Part shown: positions 33,583 through 42,714 of the stretch, in pieces
Numbering within the stretch: position 1 is the first letter of the stretch
Layout of the letters: each line of letters begins with the position of its first letter
Origin: Peptococcaceae bacterium BRH_c8a
GTDB lineage: Bacteria > Bacillota > Desulfotomaculia > Desulfotomaculales > Desulfallaceae
Length of the DNA stretch: 64,000 bases
Direction of reading: 5' to 3'
NCBI GenBank assembly: GCA_000961575.1
Contig: LADP01000031.1
Coordinates: 62,001 to 126,000, forward strand
Notes under the pieces: model-generated
The model's database searches: none
What the model was told of the DNA's origin: nothing
Seen by the model: only the letters and a program-made list of their open reading frames with translations
Position numbers and translations under genes: made by a program

Positions 33583-33584
33583 AT

Positions 33585-33752
33585 TTACAACCTTTCTCCC
33601 TGTTTTTGTTTTTCGATGAAGTCATCCAAATCCAACCTTTTCACCCGCCAACTGCGCCCAACCTTAAAGGCTGGTATCCTGCCTTCCTGCACCAGACGGT
33701 AAGTGGTAATGACACTTATTTTTAGATATTGGGCCACGTCATTAACAGTCAT
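33585..33752 (-). CDS. Small excisionase-type helix-turn-helix DNA-binding protein
   Basis: 55 aa from the ATG at 33752, which has GAGG 8 nt upstream; an in-frame TTG at 33785 is too close to its own purine run. Sequence MTVNDVAQYLKISVITTYRLVQEGRIPAFKVGRSWRVKRLDLDDFIEKQ is the MerR/excisionase (HTH_17) fold: V-AQYL-K-S turn, Y-L-EG-IPAFKVGRSWR wing. No phage genes are near. Lying 2 bp ahead of rnj, it is co-transcribed with it and may autoregulate the unit. Confidence 0.85.
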   Translation of the reverse strand: MTVNDVAQYLKISVITTYRLVQEGRIPAFKVGRSWRVKRLDLDDFIEKQKQGERL

Positions 33753-33932
33753 AATTTCATCCTCGGTATTATTCAAGCCGGACAACTCCCTTAAGGTCGC
33801 AGTTTAATAATCTAAAGTGAGTATTTGATAAAATTGATAAAAAATTATAGAATGATTATACTCTATTATTAAATGCATATCAATTTATGGCTTATGCAAA
33901 CTTGCATATGTAAGAATATGAAAGGAATGTTC

Positions 33933-34574
33933 ATGACCAACAATAGTTGCAGGTTATGTGGAACACAAGCACAAAGGATTAAAGAGGTGGCCGAGCCAAT
34001 ATATTTTCACTGTTCCAACTGCGACCTCATTTTTATGGATCACGTGTTTATCATTGACAGCACAGCAGAAAAAACAAGATACTCCCTGCACTGCAACAGC
34101 CCTGATAACACAGGCTATGTCAATATGTTTGAGCGTTTTATTGAGGTGGCAGTCAAACCATTTGGTGCCGGACTGAAAAACGGCTTGGATTTCGGCTGCG
34201 GTCCCGGCCCGGTGCTCAGTCAACTGCTCACCCAAATGGGCATCAATATGGATATTTACGATCCTTACTTTTATAACAATCTTGCCATTAAAGAAAAAAA
34301 ATATGACTTAATCACCGCCACTGAGGTTTTTGAGCACCTAAAAAATCCAGGGTTAGAAATTGGTTTTTTAAAAGAGCGACTAAACCACGGCGGCTTGCTA
34401 GCTATAATGACCCTTTTTCATGACCAATGTGATTTTAAAACCTGGTGGTACAGGAGAGACTCCACCCATATAGGCTTCTACAGCACTAAAACCTGCCACT
34501 GGATTGCCGACCATTTTGATTTTAAAATCAGGTACATGGACAGCAAAAACACCTGTGTTTGGCAAAAGATATAA
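33933..34574 (+). CDS. SAM-dependent methyltransferase with N-terminal zinc-ribbon
   Basis: 213 aa from the ATG at 33933 (AAAGGA 6 nt upstream); the frame is open for 20 codons further but without a better site. Four cysteines form a zinc ribbon, C6-x2-C9-x17-C27-x2-C30. The class I methyltransferase domain has LDFGCGPGPVLSQLL near residue 86 for SAM, DLITATEVFEHLKNP (motif IV area) and GGLLAIMTLFHD. This build is seen in unassigned methyltransferases near nucleotide or sugar metabolism. Substrate unknown. Single gene with its own terminator. Confidence 0.8.
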   Translation: MTNNSCRLCGTQAQRIKEVAEPIYFHCSNCDLIFMDHVFIIDSTAEKTRYSLHCNSPDNTGYVNMFERFIEVAVKPFGAGLKNGLDFGCGPGPVLSQLLTQMGINMDIYDPYFYNNLAIKEKKYDLITATEVFEHLKNPGLEIGFLKERLNHGGLLAIMTLFHDQCDFKTWWYRRDSTHIGFYSTKTCHWIADHFDFKIRYMDSKNTCVWQKI

Positions 34575-34599
34575 GGGGGCTGCGCAAGCCCCCTTATAT
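34569..34599 (+). terminator. Hairpin at the 3' end of the methyltransferase gene
   Basis: ATATAAGGGGGCT / AAGCCCCCTTATAT with a GCGC loop; it overlaps the last codons. Strong stem but short T-run. Confidence 0.7.
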
Positions 34600-34603
34600 C
34601 TAG

Positions 34604-34680
34604 TATTCAGGAGTCAGAATTCAGAATAATACACGACGATAAAGTTTTCTTAATGTTGACTCCTGACTACTGACTACTGA
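34604..34680. repeat. Heptamer-arm hairpin element, copy D
   Basis: Left arm ATTCAGGAGTCAGAATTCAG, core ACACGACGATAAAG, right arm GACTCCTGACTACTGACTACTG. Lies between the convergent methyltransferase and prfC genes and ends 2 bp before the prfC stop. Confidence 0.75.
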
Positions 34681-34682
34681 AT

Positions 34683-36290
34683 TTACCCCAGTTCTTTTAA
34701 CACCAACTGCGGGTTTTTCTCCCGGCAGTAATTCAATTCCCACTCAGACGAGAACAACACCACCAGTTTTTCATCCCGGTCATAAGCCAGCTTACACGTG
34801 CTGGGCCAAATGATGTCTTTCTGCACCTTCGGGTCGCATTCAACCCAGCGGGCGCAAGTAAAAGGCAGTTTACTGGTAGCGGTTTCCACACCATACTCGG
34901 CCCGCAGCCTCGCCGTCACCACTTCAAACTGCAGTTCACCCACAGCGGCCAGTACTGGTTCTTTCCGCAAACTTTCTTTATAGAAAAATACCTGTACTGC
35001 GCCCTCTTCCACTAATTGCCCCAGCCCTTTATTAAACTGCTTGTATTTTCCGATATCTATATTTTGTAAAACGCAAAAATGCTCGGGTTGAAAGCGCGGG
35101 ATGGTGTTGAATTCAACTATCTGACCCGCACACAAAGTATCTCCGATGCTAAAGACTCCCGGGTTGGCCAATCCCACTACGTCGCCGGGAAAGGCCTCAT
35201 CAACTGGTTCCCGTTCTCCGGCAAAGAACCGGTAGGCACGTGATATCCGAACTTTTCGCCCTAGCCGGGAGTTATATACCTGCATATCTTTTTCCAGGCG
35301 GCCGGAACATACGCGCAGGAAAGCAACCCGGTCTCGGTGCTGAGGGTCCATGTTGGCCTGAATTTTAAAAATTAGTCCGGAAAACATTGGACTTGTGGGC
35401 TGTATACTGTCCTGACCTGCCTGGTAGGCACCGGGTGACGGTGCAAAATCAATAAGCGCCTGCCAAAAAGTTTCAAGACCGAAATTATTGATGGCGCTGC
35501 CGAAAAACACCGGCGTAGCCCGACCTGCTAAATAGTCGTCCATATTAAATTTGGTTCCGGCCACATTAATCAGCTCTATCTCGTCTATCAGCCTGGCGTG
35601 CTCATCTTGGCCAAGCATTTCGGTCAGCAGGGAGTCATATAAATCGTGCACCTGAACAGGAGCCCGGTACTGGCCGTGTTTGGTTCGTTCAAAAAGCATT
35701 ACACTTTTACTGCGCAGGTCGTAAACTCCTTTAAAAGTAGGTCCGTTGCCGATGGGCCAGTTAATGGGCGCCGGGCTGATACCCATAATTTGCTCAATCT
35801 CGTCCAGCAATTCCAACGGTTCTCTTCCCGGCCGGTCAAGTTTGTTGATAAACGTGAGTATTGGTGTGTTGCGCAGCCGGCAGACCTGAAACAGCTTTTT
35901 AGTCTGGGTTTCGATCCCCTTGGCGGCGTCCAGCACCATCACCGCGCTGTCGGTTACCATAAGTGTCCTATAGGTATCTTCGCTAAAATCTTGGTGGCCC
36001 GGTGTATCCAGTAGATTAATCCGGTAGCCCTGGCAGTCAAACTGCAGTGCGGCGGTAGTGATTGAGATACCCCGCTGCTGTTCAATTTCCATATAATCGG
36101 ACGTGGCACTACGCTGGTTCTTGCGGGCCCGCACCGAACCGGCCATATCCACGGCGCCAGCGTATAGCAGGAGCTTTTCGGTTAATGTGGTTTTACCGGC
36201 GTCGGGGTGGGATATAATGGCGAAAGTACGCCGCCGGGAAACTTCATGGTCCAGGTCATTTTGTGAAATTGCTGTTGTTTGTTGAAGCAT
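34683..36290 (-). CDS. prfC: Peptide chain release factor 3 (RF3)
   Basis: 535 aa, normal RF3 size. GTPase domain: G1 ISHPDAGKTTLTEK (about 26-39), G2 region RGISITTAALQF, G3 DTPGHQDF, G4 NKLDRPGREP. Domain II and the C-terminal RF3-specific domain follow, with VTARLRAEYGVETATSKLPFTCARWVE. RF3 releases RF1/RF2 from terminated ribosomes by GTP hydrolysis. Single gene; ATG preceded by GGAG. Confidence 0.95.
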   Translation of the reverse strand: MLQQTTAISQNDLDHEVSRRRTFAIISHPDAGKTTLTEKLLLYAGAVDMAGSVRARKNQRSATSDYMEIEQQRGISITTAALQFDCQGYRINLLDTPGHQDFSEDTYRTLMVTDSAVMVLDAAKGIETQTKKLFQVCRLRNTPILTFINKLDRPGREPLELLDEIEQIMGISPAPINWPIGNGPTFKGVYDLRSKSVMLFERTKHGQYRAPVQVHDLYDSLLTEMLGQDEHARLIDEIELINVAGTKFNMDDYLAGRATPVFFGSAINNFGLETFWQALIDFAPSPGAYQAGQDSIQPTSPMFSGLIFKIQANMDPQHRDRVAFLRVCSGRLEKDMQVYNSRLGRKVRISRAYRFFAGEREPVDEAFPGDVVGLANPGVFSIGDTLCAGQIVEFNTIPRFQPEHFCVLQNIDIGKYKQFNKGLGQLVEEGAVQVFFYKESLRKEPVLAAVGELQFEVVTARLRAEYGVETATSKLPFTCARWVECDPKVQKDIIWPSTCKLAYDRDEKLVVLFSSEWELNYCREKNPQLVLKELG

Positions 36291-36474
36291 GGGCTCCTCC
36301 GCTCTATCATCTAACTGTTATAGATTCTTTAATATCAGCATTTATATCATGCCAAGTACAATCATACCATAAACAGTTCTAACGTTATCAGGAAACTAAA
36401 CCTTAAACAGGCATAATTATTTCTCCCCTTTTACTGCAACCTAATAAGGAAACGAAATCAAAGGAGCGAGTAAT

Positions 36475-36945
36475 TTGGTTAACAAAAGATTATCAGTACT
36501 GCTGCTTGTTTTTTTCATTGTGGGCCTTTTGATATCCAGTGGCTGTTCCGCCGCAAGAAAGCCGGCGCCTACAGACGAGCCGATACCGAACCGCACTAGG
36601 GCCGACGAAGTAGACACCGCAAGGGCACAGCACATTACCAGTGAAATTAATCAGGTCAACGGGGTGCAAAAGGCCATGGTGGTGGTTGCCGGCCGCAATG
36701 CCTACGTCGGTCTGGATGTTAAACCAGGCCTAAAGGAGGAACAGGTACATGAACTGGAAAACATTGTCGCAGATCAGATTAAAGGCACCGAAGAAGCGAT
36801 TAATACCGTTTATGTTAGCTCGGATCCCGATTTCGTATCCCGAATTCAAAAAGTGTCTCAGGGTATAGCCAAGGGGGATTCGGTAACCAGGTACGCTGAT
36901 GAGCTAAGTGATTTGGGGCGCCGGATTAAACCCCGGACTATTTAG
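36475..36945 (+). CDS. YhcN/YlaJ-family sporulation lipoprotein
   Basis: 156 aa starting at TTG with AAGGAGCG 8 nt upstream. Signal sequence and lipobox LISSGCSA (Cys near residue 23). The domain reads RADEVDTARAQHITSEINQVNGVQKAMVVVAGRNAYVGLDVKPGL, typical of spore-associated YhcN/YlaJ proteins that sit in the spore inner membrane. Divergent from prfC. It is direct evidence that the host makes endospores. Confidence 0.87.
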   Translation: MVNKRLSVLLLVFFIVGLLISSGCSAARKPAPTDEPIPNRTRADEVDTARAQHITSEINQVNGVQKAMVVVAGRNAYVGLDVKPGLKEEQVHELENIVADQIKGTEEAINTVYVSSDPDFVSRIQKVSQGIAKGDSVTRYADELSDLGRRIKPRTI

Positions 36946-37006
36946 CTCCCCCTGATAACGTCTATGGCGATGATGCAATGGATTACTTTTGTTAAAAACA
37001 TACCGG

Positions 37007-37053
37007 AAAAGGGACGGCGCCTTTTTAAGTGCCAAGGTGCTCATCCCTTTTCT
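37007..37053. repeat. Inverted repeat downstream of the YhcN-like gene
   Basis: GGAAAAGGGA (37007-37016) and TCCCTTTTCT (37044-37053) can pair around a GC-rich loop. It may end the YhcN-like transcript, but the T-run is short. Confidence 0.4.
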
Positions 37054-37085
37054 GTAATTTACCCTTCGATTACCAATATTAACCA

Positions 37086-37124
37086 TCAACTTGCAACAAA
37101 TTTAACTTTCAACACCTGGCACCA
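37086..37124. repeat. AACTTGCAACA-type repeat reaching into the ileS stop
   Basis: CAACTTGCAACA ... TTTCAACACCTGGCACC, related to 20970-21009. The ileS stop codon at 37109-37111 and its last codons (GARC) lie inside it, so the repeat supplies the C-terminal tail. Confidence 0.5.
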
Positions 37125-39898
37125 AGGACGGTGGAGCAGCGGGGGCAAGTGTCGGGGTGCTCGGTGTTTTGGCCTACTTGTTCGTGATACATCCAACAGC
37201 GGGCACACTTGGCGCCGGTGGCCCGGGATACCCCAACCGCCAGACCGGGCACATCATCAACCTCATATGTGGGAACGGTTTTCTCCGCCAGCGGATGCAT
37301 GGTGACCCCGGAGACGATAAACAGCACCGGCAAGTCGGTGGTCATGGGCTGTAAAAAGGCGGCCATGCCTTCATCAACATACAGATGTACCCTGGCTTCC
37401 AGAGAGTTGCCAATTACTTTATCCTGCCTGGCCTTCTCCAAGGCCCGGGTCACCACACCGCGGATTTTCATCAACCGGCCCCATTTTTCCTCCAGCAGTG
37501 GTTCGAGATACTTCTCGTCGGTCTCGGGCATGTCGGCAAGCTGTACGCTTTCCGGCGCTCCCGCTTCTTGGGGCAAGTGACGCCATATTTCTTCGGTGGT
37601 GAAAGTTAAAATGGGTGCCAGCAGCCTGACCAGGGCCTGCAGTGACTGGTGCATCACCGTTTGGGCCGAGCGCCTAAACATAGAGCCAGCCTCTTCGCAG
37701 TACAGCCGATCCTTGGCGATATCCAGATACTGAGCACTCATGTCCACGGTACAGAAATGGTGGATGGCATGATAGACCGCGTGGTACTCATAATCACGGT
37801 ACCCCTTGTCCACCCGCTGAATCATCCGGTGCAGTTTCATAAGCGCCCAGCGATCCAGTTCGGGCATTTGCTCGTAAGGGACGGAATCCCGCCCGGGTTC
37901 GAAATCATATATGTTACCCAGCATAAACCGGCAGGTGTTTCTGATTTTCCGGTAGGCTTCGGTCATCTGTTTTAGAATGCTTTGCGATACCGCCAGGTCA
38001 CCCCGGTAATCGGCCGAGGAAACCCACAGACGCAGGATGTCGGCCCCCATTTGGTTAATCACCTTTAGCGGATCCACCACATTGCCCAGAGATTTACTCA
38101 TCTTGCGGCCGTTTTCATCCACCACGAAACCGTGGGTGAGCACCGCCCGGTAGGGCGCCCGGCCCCGGACTGCCACTGAGGTGTTCAGTGAAGAGTTGAA
38201 CCAGCCCCGGTGCTGGTCGCTGCCTTCCAGATACAGGTCGGCGGGCCAGCTCAGGTCGGGCCAAATGCCCGGTTCGTCCAGCACCGCCAGGTGGCTGGAG
38301 CCGCTGTCGAACCACACGTCCATGGTGTCGGTTTCCTTGGTGAAATCAGCACTCCCGCAATCCGGGCAGACCAGTCCAGGGGGCACCAGGTCTTGGGCTT
38401 CCCGGGCGAACCACACATCAGCGCCGTATTCCCGGAACAGTTGCTGTAAATGTTCAATGGTTTGATCATTAATTACCGTTTTATTGCAGGAGCCACAGTA
38501 AAGTATGGGAATAGGCACTCCCCAGGTCCGCTGGCGGGATACGCACCAGTCGCCGCGGTTGGCCACCATATTATGGATGCGGTCCCGGCCCCAGGCGGGG
38601 ATCCAACGCACCTGGTCGATGGCGTCAAGAGCCGTCTGGCGAAACCCATCAATGGAAGCAAACCACTGCTCGGTAGCCCGGAAAAAGACCGGCTGTTTAC
38701 AGCGCCAGCAGTGCGGGTACTGGTGTTTAATAGTATGGTCTTTGATTAAAGCACCGGTCTCCCGCAGGGTTTCCAACACCCCGGCGTTGGCCTCGTGGTA
38801 AACTCGGCCGGCGAACTTACCGCCTTCTTCGGTGAACTTACCCCGGCCATCAATAGGTGACATGATGGGCAAATCGTATTTTAAGCCCACCAGGTAGTCT
38901 TCATGACCGTGTCCCGGCGCGGTATGCACGCAACCGGTACCTGCCTCCAGGGTAACATGGTCGCCCAGGATCAAAACCGATTGCCGGTCGACGAAGGGAT
39001 GTCCACACACGATACCCTCTAGATCAGCACCCTTAAATTCCTTAAGCACCGGGCCGTCATTTAATCCGGTTTCCCGCAGAAAGAAGTCTTTTAGTTCTTT
39101 GGCCACCAGTAGTTTTTCCCCGGCACTTTCCATCAGCACGTAATCGAACTCGGGGTGTAGGCAGATGGCCATATTGGCCACTAACGTCCAAGGGGTGGTG
39201 GTCCAGATGACCACATAGCTGTTTTCTTCGGGCAGTTTCCCTTTGCCGTCCCGGACAGGAAACTTGACGTATATGGAAGGTGATTTCTTGTCGGCGTACT
39301 CCACCTCGGCCTCGGCTAGGGCTGTTTCGCAGGATGCGCACCAGTAAACCGGTTTTAAGCCTTTGTAAATATAACCCCGCTTGGCCATCTCGCCGAATAC
39401 CCCGATTTGCCGGGCCTCGAAGTGCGGCATCAGGGTCATGTAGGGGTTGTCCCAGTCACCGCGTACACCCAGGCGTTTGAACTCTTCCCGCTGAATGTCC
39501 ACGAATTTTAAGGCGTATTCTTTACACTTGTTCCTAAATTCAACTATATCGATCTTGTGGCGGTTCAGGCCCAGATTTTTGATGGCCTGCTGCTCGATGG
39601 GCAGTCCGTGAGTGTCCCAACCGGGCACGTACGGGGCATCGAAACCAGCCATGGAGTGATACTTAACCACGATGTCCTTAAGCACTTTGTTCAGGGTGTG
39701 GCCCAGGTGAATATGGCCGTTGGCATAGGGCGGACCGTCGTGCATAATAAACTTGGGCCGGCCGCTGTTTTTTTGTTGCACTCGCCTATAAATATCCATG
39801 TCTTCCCATGTTTTAATGATTTCGGGTTCACGCTGGGGCAGGTTGCCTCGCATGGGGAATTCGGTTTTAGGCAGGTTCAGGGTTTTGCCGTAATCCAT
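37109..39898 (-). CDS. ileS: Isoleucyl-tRNA synthetase
   Basis: 929 aa from the ATG at 39898 (GAGGTG upstream), which gives the usual start [20 protein letters not shown]; the frame is open further upstream without a site. Class I motif HIGH is in [16 protein letters not shown] (about 57-72), KMSKS in [12 protein letters not shown] (about 598). Editing domain CP1 includes [12 protein letters not shown] and [17 protein letters not shown]-terminal zinc knuckle CARCWMYHE and CPRCS. It charges tRNA-Ile. Regulated by the T-box leader at 40296-40603. Confidence 0.96.
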   Translation of the reverse strand: MDYGKTLNLPKTEFPMRGNLPQREPEIIKTWEDMDIYRRVQQKNSGRPKFIMHDGPPYANGHIHLGHTLNKVLKDIVVKYHSMAGFDAPYVPGWDTHGLPIEQQAIKNLGLNRHKIDIVEFRNKCKEYALKFVDIQREEFKRLGVRGDWDNPYMTLMPHFEARQIGVFGEMAKRGYIYKGLKPVYWCASCETALAEAEVEYADKKSPSIYVKFPVRDGKGKLPEENSYVVIWTTTPWTLVANMAICLHPEFDYVLMESAGEKLLVAKELKDFFLRETGLNDGPVLKEFKGADLEGIVCGHPFVDRQSVLILGDHVTLEAGTGCVHTAPGHGHEDYLVGLKYDLPIMSPIDGRGKFTEEGGKFAGRVYHEANAGVLETLRETGALIKDHTIKHQYPHCWRCKQPVFFRATEQWFASIDGFRQTALDAIDQVRWIPAWGRDRIHNMVANRGDWCVSRQRTWGVPIPILYCGSCNKTVINDQTIEHLQQLFREYGADVWFAREAQDLVPPGLVCPDCGSADFTKETDTMDVWFDSGSSHLAVLDEPGIWPDLSWPADLYLEGSDQHRGWFNSSLNTSVAVRGRAPYRAVLTHGFVVDENGRKMSKSLGNVVDPLKVINQMGADILRLWVSSADYRGDLAVSQSILKQMTEAYRKIRNTCRFMLGNIYDFEPGRDSVPYEQMPELDRWALMKLHRMIQRVDKGYRDYEYHAVYHAIHHFCTVDMSAQYLDIAKDRLYCEEAGSMFRRSAQTVMHQSLQALVRLLAPILTFTTEEIWRHLPQEAGAPESVQLADMPETDEKYLEPLLEEKWGRLMKIRGVVTRALEKARQDKVIGNSLEARVHLYVDEGMAAFLQPMTTDLPVLFIVSGVTMHPLAEKTVPTYEVDDVPGLAVGVSRATGAKCARCWMYHEQVGQNTEHPDTCPRCSTVLGARC

Positions 39899-39970
39899 TT
39901 TAATGCACCTCTGTATCTTTAAATTATAAGTAACTATCCTTAAAATACTTTTAACGTTGGTTGTAGTGGG

Positions 39971-40165
39971 CGCGGCGCTCCGGTGATATCGCTCCGCTCT
40001 CTCTTGCAATTCTTATTGTTGTGATTGGAACAGGTTATTGTTACCGCATGGCATAAACTGCTTAACCGTTTGGCCACGCCCTAAGTAGCCATGAATTCGG
40101 GGCTATGACGGGCTAATCAACGCATCCAGGTGCACCGTTCGCTCCGGATATCACCGAATCGCCGC
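39971..40165. repeat. Possible small inverted-repeat insertion between ileS and its leader
   Basis: CGGTGATATC (39981-39990) and its complement GATATCACCG (40147-40156), each in GC-rich flanks with GCGGCG / GCCGCC, bound a 200-bp stretch with no ORF. Arms are short, so this is tentative. Confidence 0.35.
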
Positions 40166-40210
40166 CAAGACTGGTTTTTCATTGGGCGAATTAATAATAC
40201 GGGGGTCTGC

Positions 40211-40242
40211 GTAAACCGGGCACCCGCGAGGGGTGCCCCTAC
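40211..40242. repeat. REP-like palindrome, second copy
   Basis: GGGCACCC-GCGAG-GGGTGCCC matches the perfect copy at 9494-9522 apart from a changed outer left arm. Confidence 0.6.
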
Positions 40243-40248
40243 GGTTCA

Positions 40249-40294
40249 GAATGACGAATTGTTTATTCTGACTACTGACTACTGACTTCTGATT
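40249..40294. repeat. Heptamer-arm element, copy E
   Basis: CAGAATGACGAATTGTTTATTCTGAC followed by TACTGACTACTGACTTCTGA. Sits directly behind the T-box terminator and just after the REP copy. Confidence 0.7.
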
Positions 40295-40295
40295 A

Positions 40296-40603
40296 AAAAC
40301 AAAAACCGCCCCGTAAAGGGACGGATTTTTTCCGCGGTACCACCCTAATAGGACCGGCATGCCATAAAAAGCCGGGCCCTCTTTGGTTGCCTGTAACGGC
40401 GGCTGCCGTACCGGCTTACTCTCCTGGCACCAAATCAGGATTTAAGCCGTCGCCTCCGGGGTGATATTGGAGCGGTTCTTACTGTACCCGGCTCGCACCA
40501 ATCCCGGGTTCTCTGAACAGTGTCTCCGCCTACTTGTCCCGTTCATCAGCTTTAAACAAGGAAATATCCTTTTTAAACACTGTTAATACTGACATTTTTC
40601 AAC
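40296..40603 (-). promoter_or_regulatory. T-box leader (isoleucine) of ileS
   Basis: On the minus strand the leader has the T-box bulge sequence GGGTGGTACCGCGG (complement of 40332-40345) followed by the terminator CCGTCCC-TTTAC-GGGGCGG and TTTTTGTTTTT (40296-40324). Upstream are GACAAGTAGGCGG and the stem I blocks AGAGAACCCGGG and GGTGCGAGCCGGG. The specifier codon is most likely ATC (complement of 40463-40465) in CCAATATCACC, i.e. isoleucine, which fits ileS. Uncharged tRNA-Ile should stabilise the antiterminator and raise ileS expression. The leader ends about 400 bp before the ileS start, farther than usual. Confidence 0.88.
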
Positions 40604-40609
40604 TATGCC

Positions 40610-40638
40610 ATTATATATAATAATTCCGTAAGAGTCAA
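40610..40638 (-). promoter_or_regulatory. Promoter of the ileS T-box transcript
   Basis: Minus strand TTGACT (40633-40638), 17-bp spacer, TATAAT (40610-40615). Transcription would start near 40603. The -35 lies at the end of the yggU gene. Confidence 0.83.
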
Positions 40639-40934
40639 TATTTAAGCCTGTCCCGGGCTTCGACGGCAGTAATACCCGCCACCCGAACAGTCTTATTCCG
40701 CCCGGTATGGCCGTGGACTATTTCCACTCGGGTTTTAGCCACCCCCAACAGTCCGGCTATAAACTCGCAACAAGACCGGTTGGCAGCGCCGTCCACGGGT
40801 GGTGCGGCCAACCGCACTTTAAGAGCGCCGTCCATCTCGCCGGCCAACTGGTTTTTGGATGCCCGGGGCTGTACCCGTACCCTGATAGTCACCCCGCCCG
40901 TATCTTCCCTAATATCTAGCATCCTATTACCCAT
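40635..40934 (-). CDS. DUF167/YggU family protein
   Basis: 99 aa. Family pattern: GVTIRVRVQPRASKNQLAGEMDGALKVRLAAPPVDGAANRSCCEFIAGLLGVAKTRVEIVHGHTGRNKTVRVAG, i.e. V-V-P-ASK, LKVRL-APPVDG-AN, and G-T-R-K-V. Small conserved alpha/beta protein of unknown function, often near yggT. Starts 3 bp after the divIVA stop. An in-frame ATG four codons later is an alternative start. Confidence 0.88.
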   Translation of the reverse strand: MGNRMLDIREDTGGVTIRVRVQPRASKNQLAGEMDGALKVRLAAPPVDGAANRSCCEFIAGLLGVAKTRVEIVHGHTGRNKTVRVAGITAVEARDRLKY

Positions 40935-40936
40935 CT

Positions 40937-41617
40937 CTATGATTTGGTTTCTGCACCACCGTTAAATGAGGTGGGAGGTAATTCGTTTTCGGACTGGTTT
41001 TCCATACCTGCGTCCCGGGCCTGTTCATCCGCCCGGTTTGACCCTTCTGCCAGTCCGGCGGCCACTTGGGACATACTGAGCCCGGCGTTGAGCATTATAT
41101 CGTGCGCTTCTTCATCTTGGTTCTCCATCAACTTCAACTGGGCTTCCAGGAAAGCTTGGAATTTAACCCTGAATACTTTGGTCTGTGTTTCCAGGAACCG
41201 GTACTCCTCTAGGATGGATCTTACCCGGTCTTCGGCTTCCACTACCCGGTAACGCGCCTGCTCCCGAGCATCATTTACAGTTCGGGCTGCCTTTTCCCCG
41301 GCCTCGGCGAGAATTTTCCCCGCCCGCAGCCGTGCCTCTTCCAGGACAATATCGGCCTCGTGTTTGGCATTGCCTTTAAGTTCTTCGGCGTTTTTCTGGG
41401 CGATAATAATGGTATCCTTGATTATTTTCTCCATGTCCTGGTAGCGGGTCTTGGTTGCTTCACTGACATCCAGTTTTTCCTTCAGCATTTGGTTTTCCAG
41501 GTAAACAGTCTCGTAGTCGTGTACCAGTTGATCCAGGAACTGGTCCACCTCTTCCATGCTGTAGCCACGAAAAGCCCGCTTAAATTCTTTGTTTTGTATG
41601 TCCAGGGGAGTAAGCAC
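40937..41617 (-). CDS. divIVA: DivIVA-domain cell division / polar scaffold protein
   Basis: 226 aa starting with GTG (GGAGG upstream). MLTPLDIQNKEFKRAFRGYSMEEVDQFLDQLV is the DivIVA N-terminal membrane-curvature motif with FxxxxRGYxxxEVDxFL. The middle is a long coiled coil (about 28-165). It marks cell poles or division sites and recruits other proteins. The C-terminal 60 residues are acidic, low-complexity. In the conserved sepF-yggT-ylmH-divIVA-ileS order. Confidence 0.93.
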   Translation of the reverse strand: MLTPLDIQNKEFKRAFRGYSMEEVDQFLDQLVHDYETVYLENQMLKEKLDVSEATKTRYQDMEKIIKDTIIIAQKNAEELKGNAKHEADIVLEEARLRAGKILAEAGEKAARTVNDAREQARYRVVEAEDRVRSILEEYRFLETQTKVFRVKFQAFLEAQLKLMENQDEEAHDIMLNAGLSMSQVAAGLAEGSNRADEQARDAGMENQSENELPPTSFNGGAETKS

Positions 41618-41731
41618 CGTACCACCTCCGTGTATTCGACCACTGCAAGCAGTTGATTAAAAATTTTCAACGTTAATATCTAAAATTTTATGTTTCTATA
41701 TTTTATGTCATTGCTTTGAATACAACGAATC

Positions 41732-41796
41732 TGTCATTCTGAGCTTTAGCGAAGAATCTTAAAGACTAGATCATTCGCTAAAGCTCAGGGTGACAG
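41732..41796. repeat. TGTCATTCTGAGC inverted element, best copy
   Basis: TGTCATTCTGAGCTTTAGCG-AAGAATCT on the left and AGATCATTCGCTAAAGCTCAGGGTGACA on the right form a long imperfect palindrome. Widespread element type in unrelated bacterial genomes (recollection). Together with the heptamer element it fills the divIVA-ylmH gap. Confidence 0.75.
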
Positions 41797-41825
41797 CAAA
41801 ATGAAGCCTATCTAGGTATTTTAGA

Positions 41826-41893
41826 GTTCAGGTTATCAACGGTTCTTTTATTCTGACTCCTGACTCCTGACTCCTGAATCCTGACTCCTGATC
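41826..41893. repeat. Heptamer-arm element, copy F
   Basis: Core GTTCAGGTTATCAACGGTTC, then right arm of CTGACTC heptamers: CTGACTCCTGACTCCTGACT and a further CTGACTCCTGATC. The left arm is reduced to AGAGTTCAG. Confidence 0.72.
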
Positions 41894-41906
41894 ATATTAT
41901 CGTCAT

Positions 41907-42692
41907 TCACTTGAACTTTTTTAATAGCAGTGCTATACGGTTTTTTTTGGTGCGGCCGCCGGCTTCGGCAACTTCCACCCGTCCCCTGCCCCGGACGCTG
42001 AGCATGTCGCCGGAGTTGACCTGGGCGGATGGGTCCAGACAGGGCCGCCAATTTAGATACACTTTTCCAGCGTTAATTTCACGTACCATTTTACTGCGGG
42101 AAAGGCCAAAGCCGTGCGCCGCCACGGCATCCAGGCGCATTGACTGCACAGTGGTGCTAATATCCTTGGTCTCGGGCTCCGGGGGTTTTAATTCCTCGCG
42201 GCTGATTTCCCGCACCGTTACACTGACCCGGCCTACCGACGTCAGCCCGGCTGTTATGTAACCCGCTATCTCCCGGGCAGCTACCACCTGGGCACCGTTT
42301 TCGCTTACCCAAATGTCACCCAGCTTGTCCCGTTGCAGCCCAAGGCCTAAAATGGCTCCCAGGTAGTCCCGGTGGCTGGCCCCGGCATAACGAAAATTAC
42401 CCTTGATTTCCAGGAAGACTAGTTCGGTGTCGAGTTCTTTAGCAGCCAGAAAATCGGGACAAATAAAAACCCGCGACCTTTCCGCCACGGGGTTTCCGCC
42501 GTCAACCCTGGCCGCCAGGTCCGGAATCGCCTCGATCACCCGGGCAACCATGCGGCAGCGGTACGGGTCATAAAAATCGGTGGTTCTGGGGCGGCGGGTT
42601 TTTAATACCGTTTCCGCCAGATCCAGCACCCGCGCCGTTACTTCCCTTTCTTCCGGAGTAGCCGCCAGGTTGAGCAGTTTCTCACGGTTCAC
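41907..42692 (-). CDS. ylmH: YlmH family RNA-binding protein (S4 domain)
   Basis: 261 aa. The N-terminal two thirds match the YlmH region, with GASHRDYLGAILGLGLQRDKLGDIWV near the middle. The C-terminal S4 domain is MRLDAVAAHGFGLSRSKMVREINAGKVYLNWR (about 180-212) and ends in a basic tail. YlmH binds rRNA/tRNA on stalled 50S ribosomes in Firmicutes. Located between yggT and divIVA as in Bacillus. Confidence 0.91.
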   Translation of the reverse strand: MNREKLLNLAATPEEREVTARVLDLAETVLKTRRPRTTDFYDPYRCRMVARVIEAIPDLAARVDGGNPVAERSRVFICPDFLAAKELDTELVFLEIKGNFRYAGASHRDYLGAILGLGLQRDKLGDIWVSENGAQVVAAREIAGYITAGLTSVGRVSVTVREISREELKPPEPETKDISTTVQSMRLDAVAAHGFGLSRSKMVREINAGKVYLNWRPCLDPSAQVNSGDMLSVRGRGRVEVAEAGGRTKKNRIALLLKKFK

Positions 42693-42714
42693 TAATGCTC
42701 ACCCCGCAGGGTCA

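Noticed and set aside
37860-37930. tRNA-like GGTTCGAAATC sequence
   Set aside because: It is inside the conserved ileS coding region and lacks the rest of a cloverleaf. No tRNA or rRNA was found in the window.
40635-40965. Plus-strand ORFs over yggU and the end of divIVA
   Set aside because: Antisense frames without ribosome sites, opposite well-conserved DUF167 and DivIVA genes.
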